From JAIRVZ01 sp031553755 (GTDB lineage: Bacteria; Bacteroidota; Bacteroidia; Bacteroidales; Azobacteroidaceae): a stretch of DNA of 42,720 nt. The translations under genes and the position numbers were made by a program. The number at the start of each line of letters is the position of its first letter. Position 1 is the first letter of the stretch. The stretch lies in NCBI GenBank assembly GCA_031553755.1, contig JAVBKZ010000006.1, positions 1 to 42,720 on the forward strand. Direction: 5' to 3'. The notes beneath the pieces are model-generated. The model had not been told where the DNA came from, made no database searches, and saw only the letters and a program-made list of their open reading frames with translations. Of the stretch, positions 23,897 to 32,605 are shown in pieces.

Positions 23897-25552
23897 ATGA
23901 TTGAAAAGTATCTCAAGCAAACAATTTTCACAAGTCAGGAAGATTTTAAAGCGAATTATGAAATAAATGTTCCCGAAAAATTCAATTTCGGATACGATAT
24001 TATTGATGAATGGGCACGTATAGCTCCTGAAAAAAGGGCTTTATGTTGGACTAACGACAAAAGTGAGCATATTGACTTTTCTTTTGCCGAATTAAAAAAA
24101 CAAACAGATAAAACCGCGTCTTATTTCCAATCACTTGGAATTGGAAAAGGCGACATGGTGATGTTGATTTTGAAACGCCGTTATGAATATTGGTTTGCTG
24201 TAGTCGCTTTACATAAAATCGGAGCCATTGCTATTCCTGCGACTCATTTGCTGACAAAAAAAGATATTATTTACAGAAGTAACGCTGCCGATATAAAAGC
24301 GATAGTTGCTGTTGGAGATGAATTGGTTACCATGCACGTAGATGAAGCCATGCCTGAATGTCCGACTATCAAAAACCTGATATCTGTCGGGCCGTTTATT
24401 CCCGAAGGATGGGAAGATTTTCATAAAGGAATTGAAAATGCTCCTGCATTTGAACGTCCGCAACAAGCAAATACAAACGACGATATCATGTTGTTGTATT
24501 TCACTTCCGGAACAACAGGAAATCCTAAAATGGTAATCCATAATTTTGCATATCCTCTCGGACATATTGTTACCGCGAAATATTGGCATAATCTCAATGA
24601 AGACAGTTTGCATCTAACATTGGCTGATACAGGTTGGGCTAAAGCTGCCTGGGGGAAAGTTTACGGACAATGGATTGCCGGCGCGTGCGTGTTTGTTTAC
24701 GACCACGACAAATTTACTCCGGCCGACTTATTGGCGATTATACAAAAATATAAAGTAACTTCGTTTTGCGCGCCTCCTACCGTATTCCGTTTTATGATAA
24801 GGGAAGATATCAGCAAATATGATTTGTCTTCACTGAAATATTGTACTATTGCCGGAGAACCTTTGAATCCTTCGGTTTATGAAGCATTTTACAAAGCAAC
24901 CGGAATTAAGTTAATGGAAGGTTTCGGACAAACAGAAACGACCGTTTCTATCGCTACATTCCCTTGGATGGAGCCAAAACCGGGTTCTATGGGAATGCCA
25001 AGTCCGGGTTACAACATGGATTTGATTACTGCCGACGGACGTAGCGCCGAAGATGGAGAACAAGGTGAAATCATTATCCGTACCGATCGTAAAAAACCTG
25101 TTGGACTTTTTATGGGTTATTATCGTGATGCTGAAAAAACAGAAAGTGTTTATTACGACAATGTTTATCATACCGGAGATATTGCCTGGCGCGATGAAGA
25201 TGGATATTTTTGGTTTGTCGGACGCAATGATGATGTTATCAAAAGTTCGGGCTACCGCATTGGTCCATTTGAGGTCGAAAGTGCTTTGATGACACATCCG
25301 GCTGTCGTAGAATGTGCAATTACCGGGGTTCCTGATGAAGTGCGTGGTCAGGTAGTGAAAGCGACAATTATTTTAGCTCCGGATTATAAATCAAGGGCAG
25401 GTGAAGAACTTGTGAAAGAAATTCAGGAGCATGTAAAGAATGTAACAGCGCCCTACAAATATCCTCGTATCATTGAATTTGTAGATGAATTGCCTAAAAC
25501 AATCAGCGGAAAAATCCGTCGGGTACAGATTCGTAATGAAGCAAAAAAATGA
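23897..25552 (+). CDS. AMP-forming acetyl-/acyl-CoA ligase
   Basis: This 551-residue adenylate-forming enzyme activates a carboxylic acid with ATP and transfers it to CoA. The phosphate-binding motif YFTSGTTGNPKMVIHN lies near residue 200, then LADTGWAKAAWGKVYGQW, the FGQTETTVSIATF motif, YHTGDIAWRDEDGYFWFVGRNDDVIKSSGYRIGPFEVE, and the C-terminal catalytic lysine region LPKTISGKIRRVQIRNEAKK. It is closer to medium-chain acyl/acetyl-CoA synthetases of gut Bacteroidales than to E. coli Acs (which is about 650 residues). The substrate cannot be told; the adjacent cupin regulator suggests it is controlled by a metabolite. A strong terminator follows. Confidence 0.9.
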   Translation: MIEKYLKQTIFTSQEDFKANYEINVPEKFNFGYDIIDEWARIAPEKRALCWTNDKSEHIDFSFAELKKQTDKTASYFQSLGIGKGDMVMLILKRRYEYWFAVVALHKIGAIAIPATHLLTKKDIIYRSNAADIKAIVAVGDELVTMHVDEAMPECPTIKNLISVGPFIPEGWEDFHKGIENAPAFERPQQANTNDDIMLLYFTSGTTGNPKMVIHNFAYPLGHIVTAKYWHNLNEDSLHLTLADTGWAKAAWGKVYGQWIAGACVFVYDHDKFTPADLLAIIQKYKVTSFCAPPTVFRFMIREDISKYDLSSLKYCTIAGEPLNPSVYEAFYKATGIKLMEGFGQTETTVSIATFPWMEPKPGSMGMPSPGYNMDLITADGRSAEDGEQGEIIIRTDRKKPVGLFMGYYRDAEKTESVYYDNVYHTGDIAWRDEDGYFWFVGRNDDVIKSSGYRIGPFEVESALMTHPAVVECAITGVPDEVRGQVVKATIILAPDYKSRAGEELVKEIQEHVKNVTAPYKYPRIIEFVDELPKTISGKIRRVQIRNEAKK

Positions 25553-25638
25553 AGTAGTCTTGACTTTTACAAACTTAGATAGTCGCTTCTTAAAAAGCCT
25601 TTCTACAGATTATGTTTTTAAAAAATACTCGAAATATA

Positions 25639-25678
25639 ATGATACAAAAACTCTTCTTTGAGTTTTTGTATCATTTTC
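25639..25678 (+). terminator. Terminator of the ligase gene
   Basis: A 15-bp perfect stem, ATGATACAAAAACTC (25639-25653) against GAGTTTTTGTATCAT (25660-25674), 6-nt loop, then TTTCTT. Confidence 0.7.
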
Positions 25679-25716
25679 TTCAGATTTCAGGCTGTTGCAG
25701 CTAAAAAGGCGTTGAT

Positions 25717-26148
25717 TTGTATCCCCTTTTCTCCCCAAAAGTAATCTCGCTCATTGCACACTCCAAAGCATTCCAACAAAATATTCGGTTGGTGATATGG
25801 ATGCCACCCGAAGGGAACCCCAAACTGTATTTCTCCACCGACACGGAAATGAGCGACAAGGATGTCATCGAATATTACAGGACAAGGTTCCAAATAGAAT
25901 TTTGTTTCAGGGATAGCAAACAGTTTACAGGATTAAATCATTCCCAAGCGAGGGATGCCAGGCGATTGAATTTTGCTTTCAACGCATCGCTTACTGCAGT
26001 AAGTGCAGCTAAGATCATGATGAATGAAAATGAGATCCCATTCTCAATGGAGGCGCTTAAAAGCCTGATGTACAACGTATATATACTGAAACGGTTTTTT
26101 GAGCTGTCTGGCTTTAAGACGAATAGGAAGAAAATGCCAAGCTGGTAA
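25717..26148 (+). pseudogene. IS4-type transposase, C-terminal fragment
   Basis: About 143 codons encode LVIWMPPEGNPKLYFSTDTEMSD, then VIEYYRTRFQIEFCFRDSKQFTGLNHSQARD, which is the Y-x2-R-x3-E-x6-K signature around the third catalytic acid of IS4-type transposases, and a helical tail. The frame has a stop at 25702-25704 and no true start (a TTG at 25717 is the first candidate), and the first two catalytic acids are missing. It lies between the ligase terminator and the ECF sigma gene, and no inverted repeats are obvious. A dead remnant. Confidence 0.8.
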
Positions 26149-26239
26149 AAGAGTTTTTATATATAGCAACCTGTAGGGTAGCTTGAATATACTAAAATAA
26201 ATATAAGTTATAACGGACTATTGTATTTAGAACTCTTAT

Positions 26240-26833
26240 TCAATCCATCGTTAAAATCATATTTTTTTCTTCGGCCATTCGCCGCATATTCAAAATAGCA
26301 TAACGCATACGGCCTAATGCCGTATTGATACTGACGCCTGTGATATCAGCGATTTCTTTAAAACTTAAATCCTGATAGTAACGAAGAATCAATACTTCTT
26401 TTTGATTGTCTGGAAGATAATTGATTAATTTTTTTACATCCGCTAAAATTTGATTCTTAACAATTTCATCTTCTACAGTTCCGTCTGAAAACTTCGAATT
26501 ATTGAATAAATCAACTTCATATTCATCATTAGAAATAACTTGTTCATTTTTTTCCTGACGGAAATAATCGATGATTAAGTTATGAGCAATCCGACTGATC
26601 CAAGCCCTGAATTTTCCATTTTCGGTATAACGGCCTTGCTTGATAGTGATAATTGCTTTTACGAAAGTTTCCTGAAAAATATCTTCTGCTAATTCGGTAT
26701 TCCGGACAATAAAATAAATGTAGGAATAAACATTGTTTTTGTGGCGGTTCAATAAAATATCAAAGGCAGCATTGTTGCCTTGAGCATAAAGGGTGACCAA
26801 ATCTTCATCGGTCATAGATTTTAATGCAATCAT
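26240..26833 (-). CDS. ECF-type RNA polymerase sigma factor
   Basis: The 197-residue protein has sigma region 2 (LLNRHKNNVYSYIYFIVRNTELAEDIFQETFVKAI), the DNA-contact tail of region 2 (KFRAWISRIAHNLIIDYFR) and region 4 (LPDNQKEVLILRYYQDLSFKEIADITGVSINTALGRMRYAILNMRR). It is a type common in Bacteroidales that lacks a neighbouring anti-sigma gene of the FecR kind; none is visible here, though the downstream side is occupied by the IS4-type remnant, which could have replaced a partner. It has a promoter of the housekeeping consensus (26906-26937). Its target genes are unknown. Confidence 0.9.
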   Translation of the reverse strand: MIALKSMTDEDLVTLYAQGNNAAFDILLNRHKNNVYSYIYFIVRNTELAEDIFQETFVKAIITIKQGRYTENGKFRAWISRIAHNLIIDYFRQEKNEQVISNDEYEVDLFNNSKFSDGTVEDEIVKNQILADVKKLINYLPDNQKEVLILRYYQDLSFKEIADITGVSINTALGRMRYAILNMRRMAEEKNMILTMD

Positions 26834-26905
26834 TACTTTTCTTAAATATTAGGTTTAAAAGTAATTGTGTGCGATAGGCTATTTAATTTTAACGGTTTAT
26901 GTTGG

Positions 26906-26937
26906 CAAAGATAAAAAAGAATATTTTAAAATTGCAA
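26906..26937 (-). promoter_or_regulatory. Bacteroidota promoter of the ECF sigma gene
   Basis: Minus strand: TTG (26935-26937), 21-nt spacer, TATCTTTG (26906-26913). The expected start lies about 65 nt before the ATG. Confidence 0.7.
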
Positions 26938-26973
26938 ATAAATTTGTAAAAAATGAAGAAATTATTGTCTTAT

Positions 26974-27041
26974 GGTCTACAGTCTACAGTCAATGGTTTG
27001 TAAAATATAAATTGTAGACCAAGGACTGTAGACTGAAGACC
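26974..27041 (-). repeat. GTCTACA-unit pseudo-palindrome after the acyl-CoA dehydrogenase gene
   Basis: Two 23-nt arms, 26974-26996 and 27019-27041, are reverse complements at 20 of 23 positions. Each arm repeats a 7-nt unit (GTCTACA on the left, GACTGTA/GACTGAA on the right). A further GTAGACC lies between them. The outer arm is 10 nt from the stop of the acyl-CoA dehydrogenase gene. No T-run follows in either direction. Confidence 0.75.
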
Positions 27042-27051
27042 GAAGATTTGT

Positions 27052-28758
27052 TTACACTTGCTTATAATATCCCAAATCATCAATGCTGAATCCATTGATA
27101 AAATCTTGGATTTTCTTCACTTCAGCTTCTCCGTAATTGACATATACTTCGGCTGAACGACGGAATTCCGGATTTTTATTGGTATCTAACAGTAATAAAT
27201 ATCCTAAAATGGTGTATCCGGCAGCTTCTACCAAACGACGAGCATGAAAATCAAGATATTCATTATCCTTTGTATCAACAACTTTTGCTACAATCGATTC
27301 ATAAATCTCAGCCATCGCATTCAATTGTTTTCTCATTGGTTCTAATTCGGGAGCGATATGTTCAGCTCCATATTCACGCATTTGAGAAAGATAAGTTCCT
27401 GTCGTTACGTGGCGGATGGCTGCTACTACTTGCAATTGAGTTGTTCCTTCGTAAATGTTAGTAATACGAGCGTCGCGATAAAGGCGTTCACAAGTATAAT
27501 CTTTCATAAATCCGGAACCGCCGTGTACTTGAATCGCATCGTAAGTAGTTTGGTTAGCATATTCCGTACACATCGCTTTTCCAAGTGGCGTGTAAGCATC
27601 AGCTAACTTTCTGTATTTTTTCAACTCTTCTTTTTCTTCTTTTTCAAGTTTACGTTCTCTTTCGATATCTTCCAAAGCTTTGTAAACATCTACAAATCGA
27701 GCTGTTTCATATAAAATTGTTCTGGAAGCGTCCGCTTTTGCTTTGATATTAGCAATCATTTCATAAACAGCAGGAAACTCAATGATAGCTTTTCCGAATT
27801 GCTTACGGTCTTTAGCATAAGCCAAAGCTTCACGATAAGCAGCCTCTGAAAGTCCTGTTGCCTGAGCCATAATTCCCAAACGAGCGCCATTCATCAAAGA
27901 CATAACATATTTGATAAGTCCTAATTTGCGGTCACCGCAAAGTTCAGCTTTCGCGTTTTTGTATGTCAATTCGCAGGTTGGAGAACCTTTGATACCCATT
28001 TTGTTCTCGATACGGCGCACATTAACTCCTCCTTGACGTTTGTCGTAGATAAACATCGAAAGTCCGCGTCCATCTTTGGTTCCTTCTTCCGAACGAGCCA
28101 AAACCAAGTGAATATCAGCGTCTCCATTGGTAATGAAACGCTTAACACCGTTCAAATACCAACATTTATCTTGTTCGCTGTAAGTAGCGCGAAGCATAAC
28201 AGCTTGCAAATCGGAACCTGCATCTGGTTCAGTCAAGTCCATGGACATAGTTTCTCCCGCGCAAACACGAGGAATGAAACGGCTGTGTTGGTCTTCGTTT
28301 CCTGCTTCATAAAGTGTTTCAGCACAATCTTGCAATGCCCAAAGATTACAAAATCCGGCATCAGCTCTTGATGACATTTCCGAAGCCATAATGAAAGCCG
28401 TCATTGGAAAATTCAGTCCATTGTAACGACGTGGCATCGACATTCCCATTAATCCTGCTTGGATGGTTGCATCCAAGTTTTGTTGAGTTCCGGCAGCATA
28501 TACTACTCGATTATTAATCACTTGAGGTCCTTCATGATCAACTCCTTCCGCATTTGGAGCAATGATGTCACCACAGATTTCTCCAGTAACTTCCATCACT
28601 CTGTCGTAGCTATCCATTGCGTCTTCGAAATCAACCGGAGCATAGTCGTATTTGTCTTTGTCAGCGTAATTTCGTTCCTTTAATTCAACGATCCTTTTCA
28701 TTAAAGGATGGTTTAGATGATGTTTTAAAGACGGATTGTCTAAATAAAAATTAGCCAT
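27052..28758 (-). CDS. Acyl-CoA dehydrogenase
   Basis: FAD enzyme that introduces a double bond into acyl-CoA and passes electrons to electron transfer flavoprotein, whose two subunits are encoded just upstream in the same operon. The 568-residue protein has MSMDLTEPDAGSDLQAVMLRA, GVKRFITNGDAD, RLGIMAQATGLSEAAYREALAYAKDRKQFGKAI, and IQVHGGSGFMKDYTCERLYRDARITNIYEGTTQLQ, where the glutamate of YEGTT is the expected catalytic base. An additional ~130-residue helical tail makes it longer than the classical ~380-residue enzymes. The chain length of the substrate is not visible. Confidence 0.92.
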   Translation of the reverse strand: MANFYLDNPSLKHHLNHPLMKRIVELKERNYADKDKYDYAPVDFEDAMDSYDRVMEVTGEICGDIIAPNAEGVDHEGPQVINNRVVYAAGTQQNLDATIQAGLMGMSMPRRYNGLNFPMTAFIMASEMSSRADAGFCNLWALQDCAETLYEAGNEDQHSRFIPRVCAGETMSMDLTEPDAGSDLQAVMLRATYSEQDKCWYLNGVKRFITNGDADIHLVLARSEEGTKDGRGLSMFIYDKRQGGVNVRRIENKMGIKGSPTCELTYKNAKAELCGDRKLGLIKYVMSLMNGARLGIMAQATGLSEAAYREALAYAKDRKQFGKAIIEFPAVYEMIANIKAKADASRTILYETARFVDVYKALEDIERERKLEKEEKEELKKYRKLADAYTPLGKAMCTEYANQTTYDAIQVHGGSGFMKDYTCERLYRDARITNIYEGTTQLQVVAAIRHVTTGTYLSQMREYGAEHIAPELEPMRKQLNAMAEIYESIVAKVVDTKDNEYLDFHARRLVEAAGYTILGYLLLLDTNKNPEFRRSAEVYVNYGEAEVKKIQDFINGFSIDDLGYYKQV

Positions 28759-28784
28759 TTTATTTTAATGTTTTTGTTTTTAAT

Positions 28785-29294
28785 TTAAGCCCTACAGTTT
28801 TGTAGAAATTCTCTTAACTTGTTTACGGTTTCAACGTCTAAATCTCTTTTCGGAATAATATATGCCATTCCTTTTTTTGAATACATGAAAAAATAGGATT
28901 TATTTTCATCGAAAGAATCCATATCATTCCATGCTAATGACTGTGAAGATGCTGTAGATTGAATATAAATTCCAGTATTGTTAAATTCTACTGCCATTTC
29001 ACCAAAGACTTCCGGATGTTTTTTTTTCAATTTGTTTCCCGCATCCTGAAGTTGTTTGCCAGAGCGAACTTTGACATACAACAGATACAGCAAAATTATT
29101 AGAATAATCCCGGAAATAAAACTCATCAAGTTAAGTCCTTCATAATGAATGTAGAAAACATTGAGAACAAGCATGAAAACAGAACAAAAAATAATCAGAG
29201 GTGTTGCCAAGTTGTTTAGCGGAGCTTTTTTTCCTCGGAAAAATTGTTGGAAAGAAACCCAATCTTGAACATCTAAATTATATCTTATTTTCAT
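28785..29294 (-). CDS. Two-helix membrane protein with YcxB-like domain
   Basis: The 169-residue protein starts with about 30 polar residues, then two hydrophobic helices near 30-50 and 58-75 (PLIIFCSVFMLVLNVFYIHY, LMSFISGIILIILLYLLYV), and a C-terminal beta-rich part: VEFNNTGIYIQSTASSQSLAWNDMDSFDENKSYFFMYSKKGMAYIIPKRDL. The last segment is the YcxB-like pattern, found in small membrane proteins of unknown role. It is inserted between etfA (42 nt away) and the dehydrogenase (26 nt), in the same direction, so it is made together with the electron-transfer flavoprotein system. A link to that system is inference from position only. Confidence 0.75.
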   Translation of the reverse strand: MKIRYNLDVQDWVSFQQFFRGKKAPLNNLATPLIIFCSVFMLVLNVFYIHYEGLNLMSFISGIILIILLYLLYVKVRSGKQLQDAGNKLKKKHPEVFGEMAVEFNNTGIYIQSTASSQSLAWNDMDSFDENKSYFFMYSKKGMAYIIPKRDLDVETVNKLREFLQNCRA

Positions 29295-29336
29295 TTTTCT
29301 CTTTTTACATCCAAATTATAATAGGATAAGAAGCTT

Positions 29337-30350
29337 TTATTTACTATTCTTCTTATAGTATTTTATCATTTTTGGAATGACAGTCTCAACATCTCCTGTG
29401 ATTACATAATCAGCAACTGTATTGATAGGAGCATAAGGATCGTTGTTGATAGAGATAATCATGGCTGATTCTTGCATCCCTGCGATATGCTGAATTTGTC
29501 CGGAAATACCGCAAGCAATATACAATTTAGGACGAACGGTTACTCCTGTTTGTCCGATTTGGCGTTCGTGTTCCGCGTAACCGGCATCAACAGCGGCGCG
29601 GGAAGCTCCAACTTCAGCACCAATAGTATTCGCCAAATTATATAACAATTGGAAATTTTCTTTTGAGCCCATTCCGTATCCTCCGGCAACAATAATTGGA
29701 GAACCTTTGATGTTGACTTTAGATTGTTCGATATGACGTTCGATAACTTTTACGACAAAATCAATGTCAGAAATGTATTTATTGACATCATGTTTGACAG
29801 TTTCTCCCTTGTAACCGGCATCAACAATTTCTTTTTTCATCACGCCTTCACGAACGGTTGCCATTTGAGGACGACAATCGGGATTAACGATTGTTGCTAC
29901 AATATTACCTCCGAAAGCCGGACGAATCTGATACAATAAATCTTTATATGATTTTCCTTTTTCTTCGTGGTCGCCAATTTCCAAAGAAGTACAGTCGGCA
30001 GTTAATCCGCTATGAAGAGCAGAAGAAACACGAGGTCCCAAATCACGTCCGATACTTGTTGCTCCCATCAATGCGATTTGAGGTTTTTCTTCTTCGAAAA
30101 GTTTTACCAAAATCGATGTGTGAGGAAGTGATGTATAAGGATATAATTTAGCATCGTCGAACAAATGAAGAACATCTGTTCCATAAGGGAAAACCTGTTC
30201 TCCGATTTTATCTAATTTAGAACCAATAGCAACTGCTTCTAATTTGCAGTTCAAACGATTGGCTAATGTGCGGCCTTTGGTAAGCAATTCTAAACTTACA
30301 TCTTCAACTTTGCCGTCTTCTATTTCGAGATATACAAATAAATTATTCAT
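29337..30350 (-). CDS. etfA: Electron transfer flavoprotein, alpha subunit
   Basis: Forms a heterodimer with EtfB that holds FAD and shuttles electrons from acyl-CoA dehydrogenases. The 337-residue protein has a variable N-terminal domain and the conserved FAD-binding C-terminal domain: IVAGGYGMGSKENFQLLYNLANTIGAEVGASRAAVDAGYAEHERQIGQTGVTVRPKLYIACGISG, QHIAGMQESAMIISINNDPYAPI and ADYVITGDVETVIPKMI. All FAD contacts look intact. It lies 64 nt after etfB across a spacer with a short pseudo-palindrome. Confidence 0.95.
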   Translation of the reverse strand: MNNLFVYLEIEDGKVEDVSLELLTKGRTLANRLNCKLEAVAIGSKLDKIGEQVFPYGTDVLHLFDDAKLYPYTSLPHTSILVKLFEEEKPQIALMGATSIGRDLGPRVSSALHSGLTADCTSLEIGDHEEKGKSYKDLLYQIRPAFGGNIVATIVNPDCRPQMATVREGVMKKEIVDAGYKGETVKHDVNKYISDIDFVVKVIERHIEQSKVNIKGSPIIVAGGYGMGSKENFQLLYNLANTIGAEVGASRAAVDAGYAEHERQIGQTGVTVRPKLYIACGISGQIQHIAGMQESAMIISINNDPYAPINTVADYVITGDVETVIPKMIKYYKKNSK

Positions 30351-30365
30351 AAACTTTATTTAATG

Positions 30366-30411
30366 GAGAATTGAAAATTCGGAATTGTTTTATTCTTCAT
30401 TCTCAATTCTC
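30366..30411 (-). repeat. GAGAATTGA pseudo-palindrome between etfB and etfA
   Basis: GAGAATTGA (30366-30374) and TCAATTCTC (30403-30411) are exact reverse complements; the right arm is a 7-nt tandem repeat (ATTCTCA twice), and it runs to within 4 nt of the etfB stop. The same unit family appears at 41644-41721. Confidence 0.65.
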
Positions 30412-30414
30412 AAT

Positions 30415-31287
30415 TTATCCAATCGTGTGATTATTAATTAATTCAACCATCAATTCTTCGATATCGACATCAGAAGAATCGAAAGTTTTACTCTCTTTCG
30501 CTTGGAAAACCACGTTTTCGATTTTCTTTACTTTTGTAGGAGAACCGGAAAGTCCGCAGTGAACAGTTTCAGCGTTCACATCAGCCACACTCCATTCAGC
30601 CAAATTAAGATAAGGACGAATGTTGTAAAGATTTTCGTAATCAACCGCTTCCGATTGTTTTTCGGTAATTGTACGAGCGTGTTTGTATTTTTGCAATAAT
30701 TTCGCGTTACGAGGACGACATTCAGGAGCAGAACTATTAACAGTAACCGCTATCGGCAATTTGCCTTCTACAACTTCGATACCTCTTTCTAAGCGACGTT
30801 TTACACGAATGATATTTTTTTCAACAGACTGAATTTCTTCCGCGTAAGTGATTTGGGAAATTCCTAATTTTTCAGCAACCTGAGGACCTACTTGCGCAGT
30901 ATCTCCATCGATAGCCTGACGTCCGGAAATAATTACATCGAATTTTCCAATTTTCCGTATTGCCATTGAAAGAGCATAACTTGTAGCCAATGTGTCGGCT
31001 CCGGCAAAAGCACGGTCGGTCAATAAATAACCATTGTCAGCGCCTCTGAATAAACCTTCGCGAATAACTTCAGCCGCACGTCCGGGACCCATGGTAAGAA
31101 GAGTTACAGTTGAACCCGGATATTTGTCTTTTAAGCGTAACGCTTGTTCTAGAGCATTCAAGTCTTCCGGATTAAAAATGGCAGGTAAAGCAGCCCTATT
31201 TACGGTTCCATCGGCTTTCATAGCATCTTTGCCGACATTGCGTGTATCAGGCACTTGCTTTGCCAATACAATAATTTTTAAACTCAT
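30415..31287 (-). CDS. etfB: Electron transfer flavoprotein, beta subunit
   Basis: Partner of EtfA. The 290-residue protein starts MSLKIIVLAKQVPDTRNVGKDAM and has the nucleotide-binding stretch VTLLTMGPGRAAEVIREGLFRGADNGYLLTD, ISGRQAIDGDTAQVGPQVAEKLGISQITYAEEI and the family's RRLERGIEVVEGKLPIAVTVNSSAPECRPRNAKLLQKYK. The start is supported by a good promoter 47 nt upstream. It heads the operon etfB-etfA-YcxB-like-acyl-CoA dehydrogenase. Confidence 0.95.
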   Translation of the reverse strand: MSLKIIVLAKQVPDTRNVGKDAMKADGTVNRAALPAIFNPEDLNALEQALRLKDKYPGSTVTLLTMGPGRAAEVIREGLFRGADNGYLLTDRAFAGADTLATSYALSMAIRKIGKFDVIISGRQAIDGDTAQVGPQVAEKLGISQITYAEEIQSVEKNIIRVKRRLERGIEVVEGKLPIAVTVNSSAPECRPRNAKLLQKYKHARTITEKQSEAVDYENLYNIRPYLNLAEWSVADVNAETVHCGLSGSPTKVKKIENVVFQAKESKTFDSSDVDIEELMVELINNHTIG

Positions 31288-31333
31288 TTTGATATGATAT
31301 TAGTTAGTTCACACCTATTATTTTTTCAGGTTA

Positions 31334-31363
31334 CAAAAGTAATAGATTCCGATAAGGTTACAA
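31334..31363 (-). promoter_or_regulatory. Bacteroidota promoter of the etf operon
   Basis: Minus strand: TTG (31361-31363), spacer 19 nt, TACTTTTG (31334-31341), all matching the consensus. Confidence 0.8.
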
Positions 31364-31463
31364 AATTTTTTTATCTTGTCTTTGATTCGTATTTTTAATT
31401 TGGATATAGTGTAACTTTGAAAAAGATGCTATCTTTACATGTTTTCCTGTTCAAAAGTATACA

Positions 31464-32564
31464 ATGGAACTGTTTTTATTATATTTCGATGGAGTTTTTA
31501 ATCTTGCCGTACTGGTGCTTGGCGTGGTGTTGATTGCTCGCGCCCAAGATAATCGTCTCCGTTTGTGGTGGGGGATTACGATGGTAATGTTGGGCGTCGT
31601 GCTGGTTTACGGAAGTATAGATTGGATTTATGTTTATCAGTCTGAAAAACAGGTTTACAGTGATGATCATTATGGGTTATTACGCCTTGTCCCGATGATC
31701 AAAGGTTTTACTGTGGCCGTTTCTATTTCTCTTTTTTCGGTTAGTTCGCTATCTCCTTTTTATCTCACGAAAGCTAAATTCGTGGTGTTTTATATTCCGG
31801 TGTTATTAGTAGCCCAAATAGGATTTTGCTACTATTTTTTCAACGGATATTTTACTGAAATTCATAGTTTTAAAGAAATTGTAAGTAATATTCATCAGCT
31901 TGATGTACAAGTACGGCTTTTTATTTTGAGTATTGTCGTTATTGTATTGCCTGCTTACTCCCTTTTTCCCATTCTGGGAGATTGGAGTTCGGCATGGCGC
32001 AGGGCTACACCTCTTTTATATATATTCGTTGGCAGCATGTGTTTTATGTTATTTTATTATTTAGCCTATACGCTGATCGAAAACCGGTTCATATTCTATA
32101 CATCAAGTATGGCCAATACCATTCCCTGTATTATTTTTTCGGTTTATTTTTTATTGAGTGAAAATCCATTTTCCTATCGAATAGCAGAAAATGATATACG
32201 GGAAATACAAAGAGAAAACAATCCTGTTGATGAACTCTACAACAGAATGCAGGAATATTTTGAACATCATCATCCATTTGTCAATCCGGATTATGCCCTT
32301 TGTAATTTAGCGAATGAAATGCATGTTCCTCAAATATTGGTTGTCAAAGCGATAAAAAGCGGAGGTTTTACAGGTTTCCGTGAATACATCAATTTTTTGA
32401 AAATTCAACGTTTCAAAGCATTAGCTAAGGTTTCTCCCAAACTTACGGTTAAAGAATTAATGTATAAGAGTGGATTTTCTTCCCGGTCGGCATTCTACCG
32501 TATTTTCTCGGAATATGAAAATACCACGCCTACCGAATTTATGTCTACATTCAATGCCGAATAA
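31464..32564 (+). CDS. Seven-helix membrane protein with AraC-type DNA-binding domain
   Basis: The 366-residue protein begins with seven hydrophobic helices (about residues 5-27, 33-57, 70-95, 97-125, 147-170, 180-205 and 208-230). A linker follows and then, from about 265 to 365, two helix-turn-helix motifs of the AraC family: VNPDYALCNLANEMHVPQILVVKAIKSGGFTGFREYINFLKIQRFKALAK and LTVKELMYKSGFSSRSAFYRIFSEYENTTPTEFM. A membrane-anchored AraC regulator is a Bacteroidota speciality; the membrane part presumably senses something at or in the membrane. It diverges from etfB (176-nt gap) and converges with an MFS transporter gene, either of which could be a target. TAACTTTG near 31412-31419 is a possible -7 box, but without a -33 element. 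Confidence 0.85.
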   Translation: MELFLLYFDGVFNLAVLVLGVVLIARAQDNRLRLWWGITMVMLGVVLVYGSIDWIYVYQSEKQVYSDDHYGLLRLVPMIKGFTVAVSISLFSVSSLSPFYLTKAKFVVFYIPVLLVAQIGFCYYFFNGYFTEIHSFKEIVSNIHQLDVQVRLFILSIVVIVLPAYSLFPILGDWSSAWRRATPLLYIFVGSMCFMLFYYLAYTLIENRFIFYTSSMANTIPCIIFSVYFLLSENPFSYRIAENDIREIQRENNPVDELYNRMQEYFEHHHPFVNPDYALCNLANEMHVPQILVVKAIKSGGFTGFREYINFLKIQRFKALAKVSPKLTVKELMYKSGFSSRSAFYRIFSEYENTTPTEFMSTFNAE

Positions 32565-32605
32565 ATTTCGCACTTTAATTTATTTTTTATACTGTCAATT
32601 CTTCT

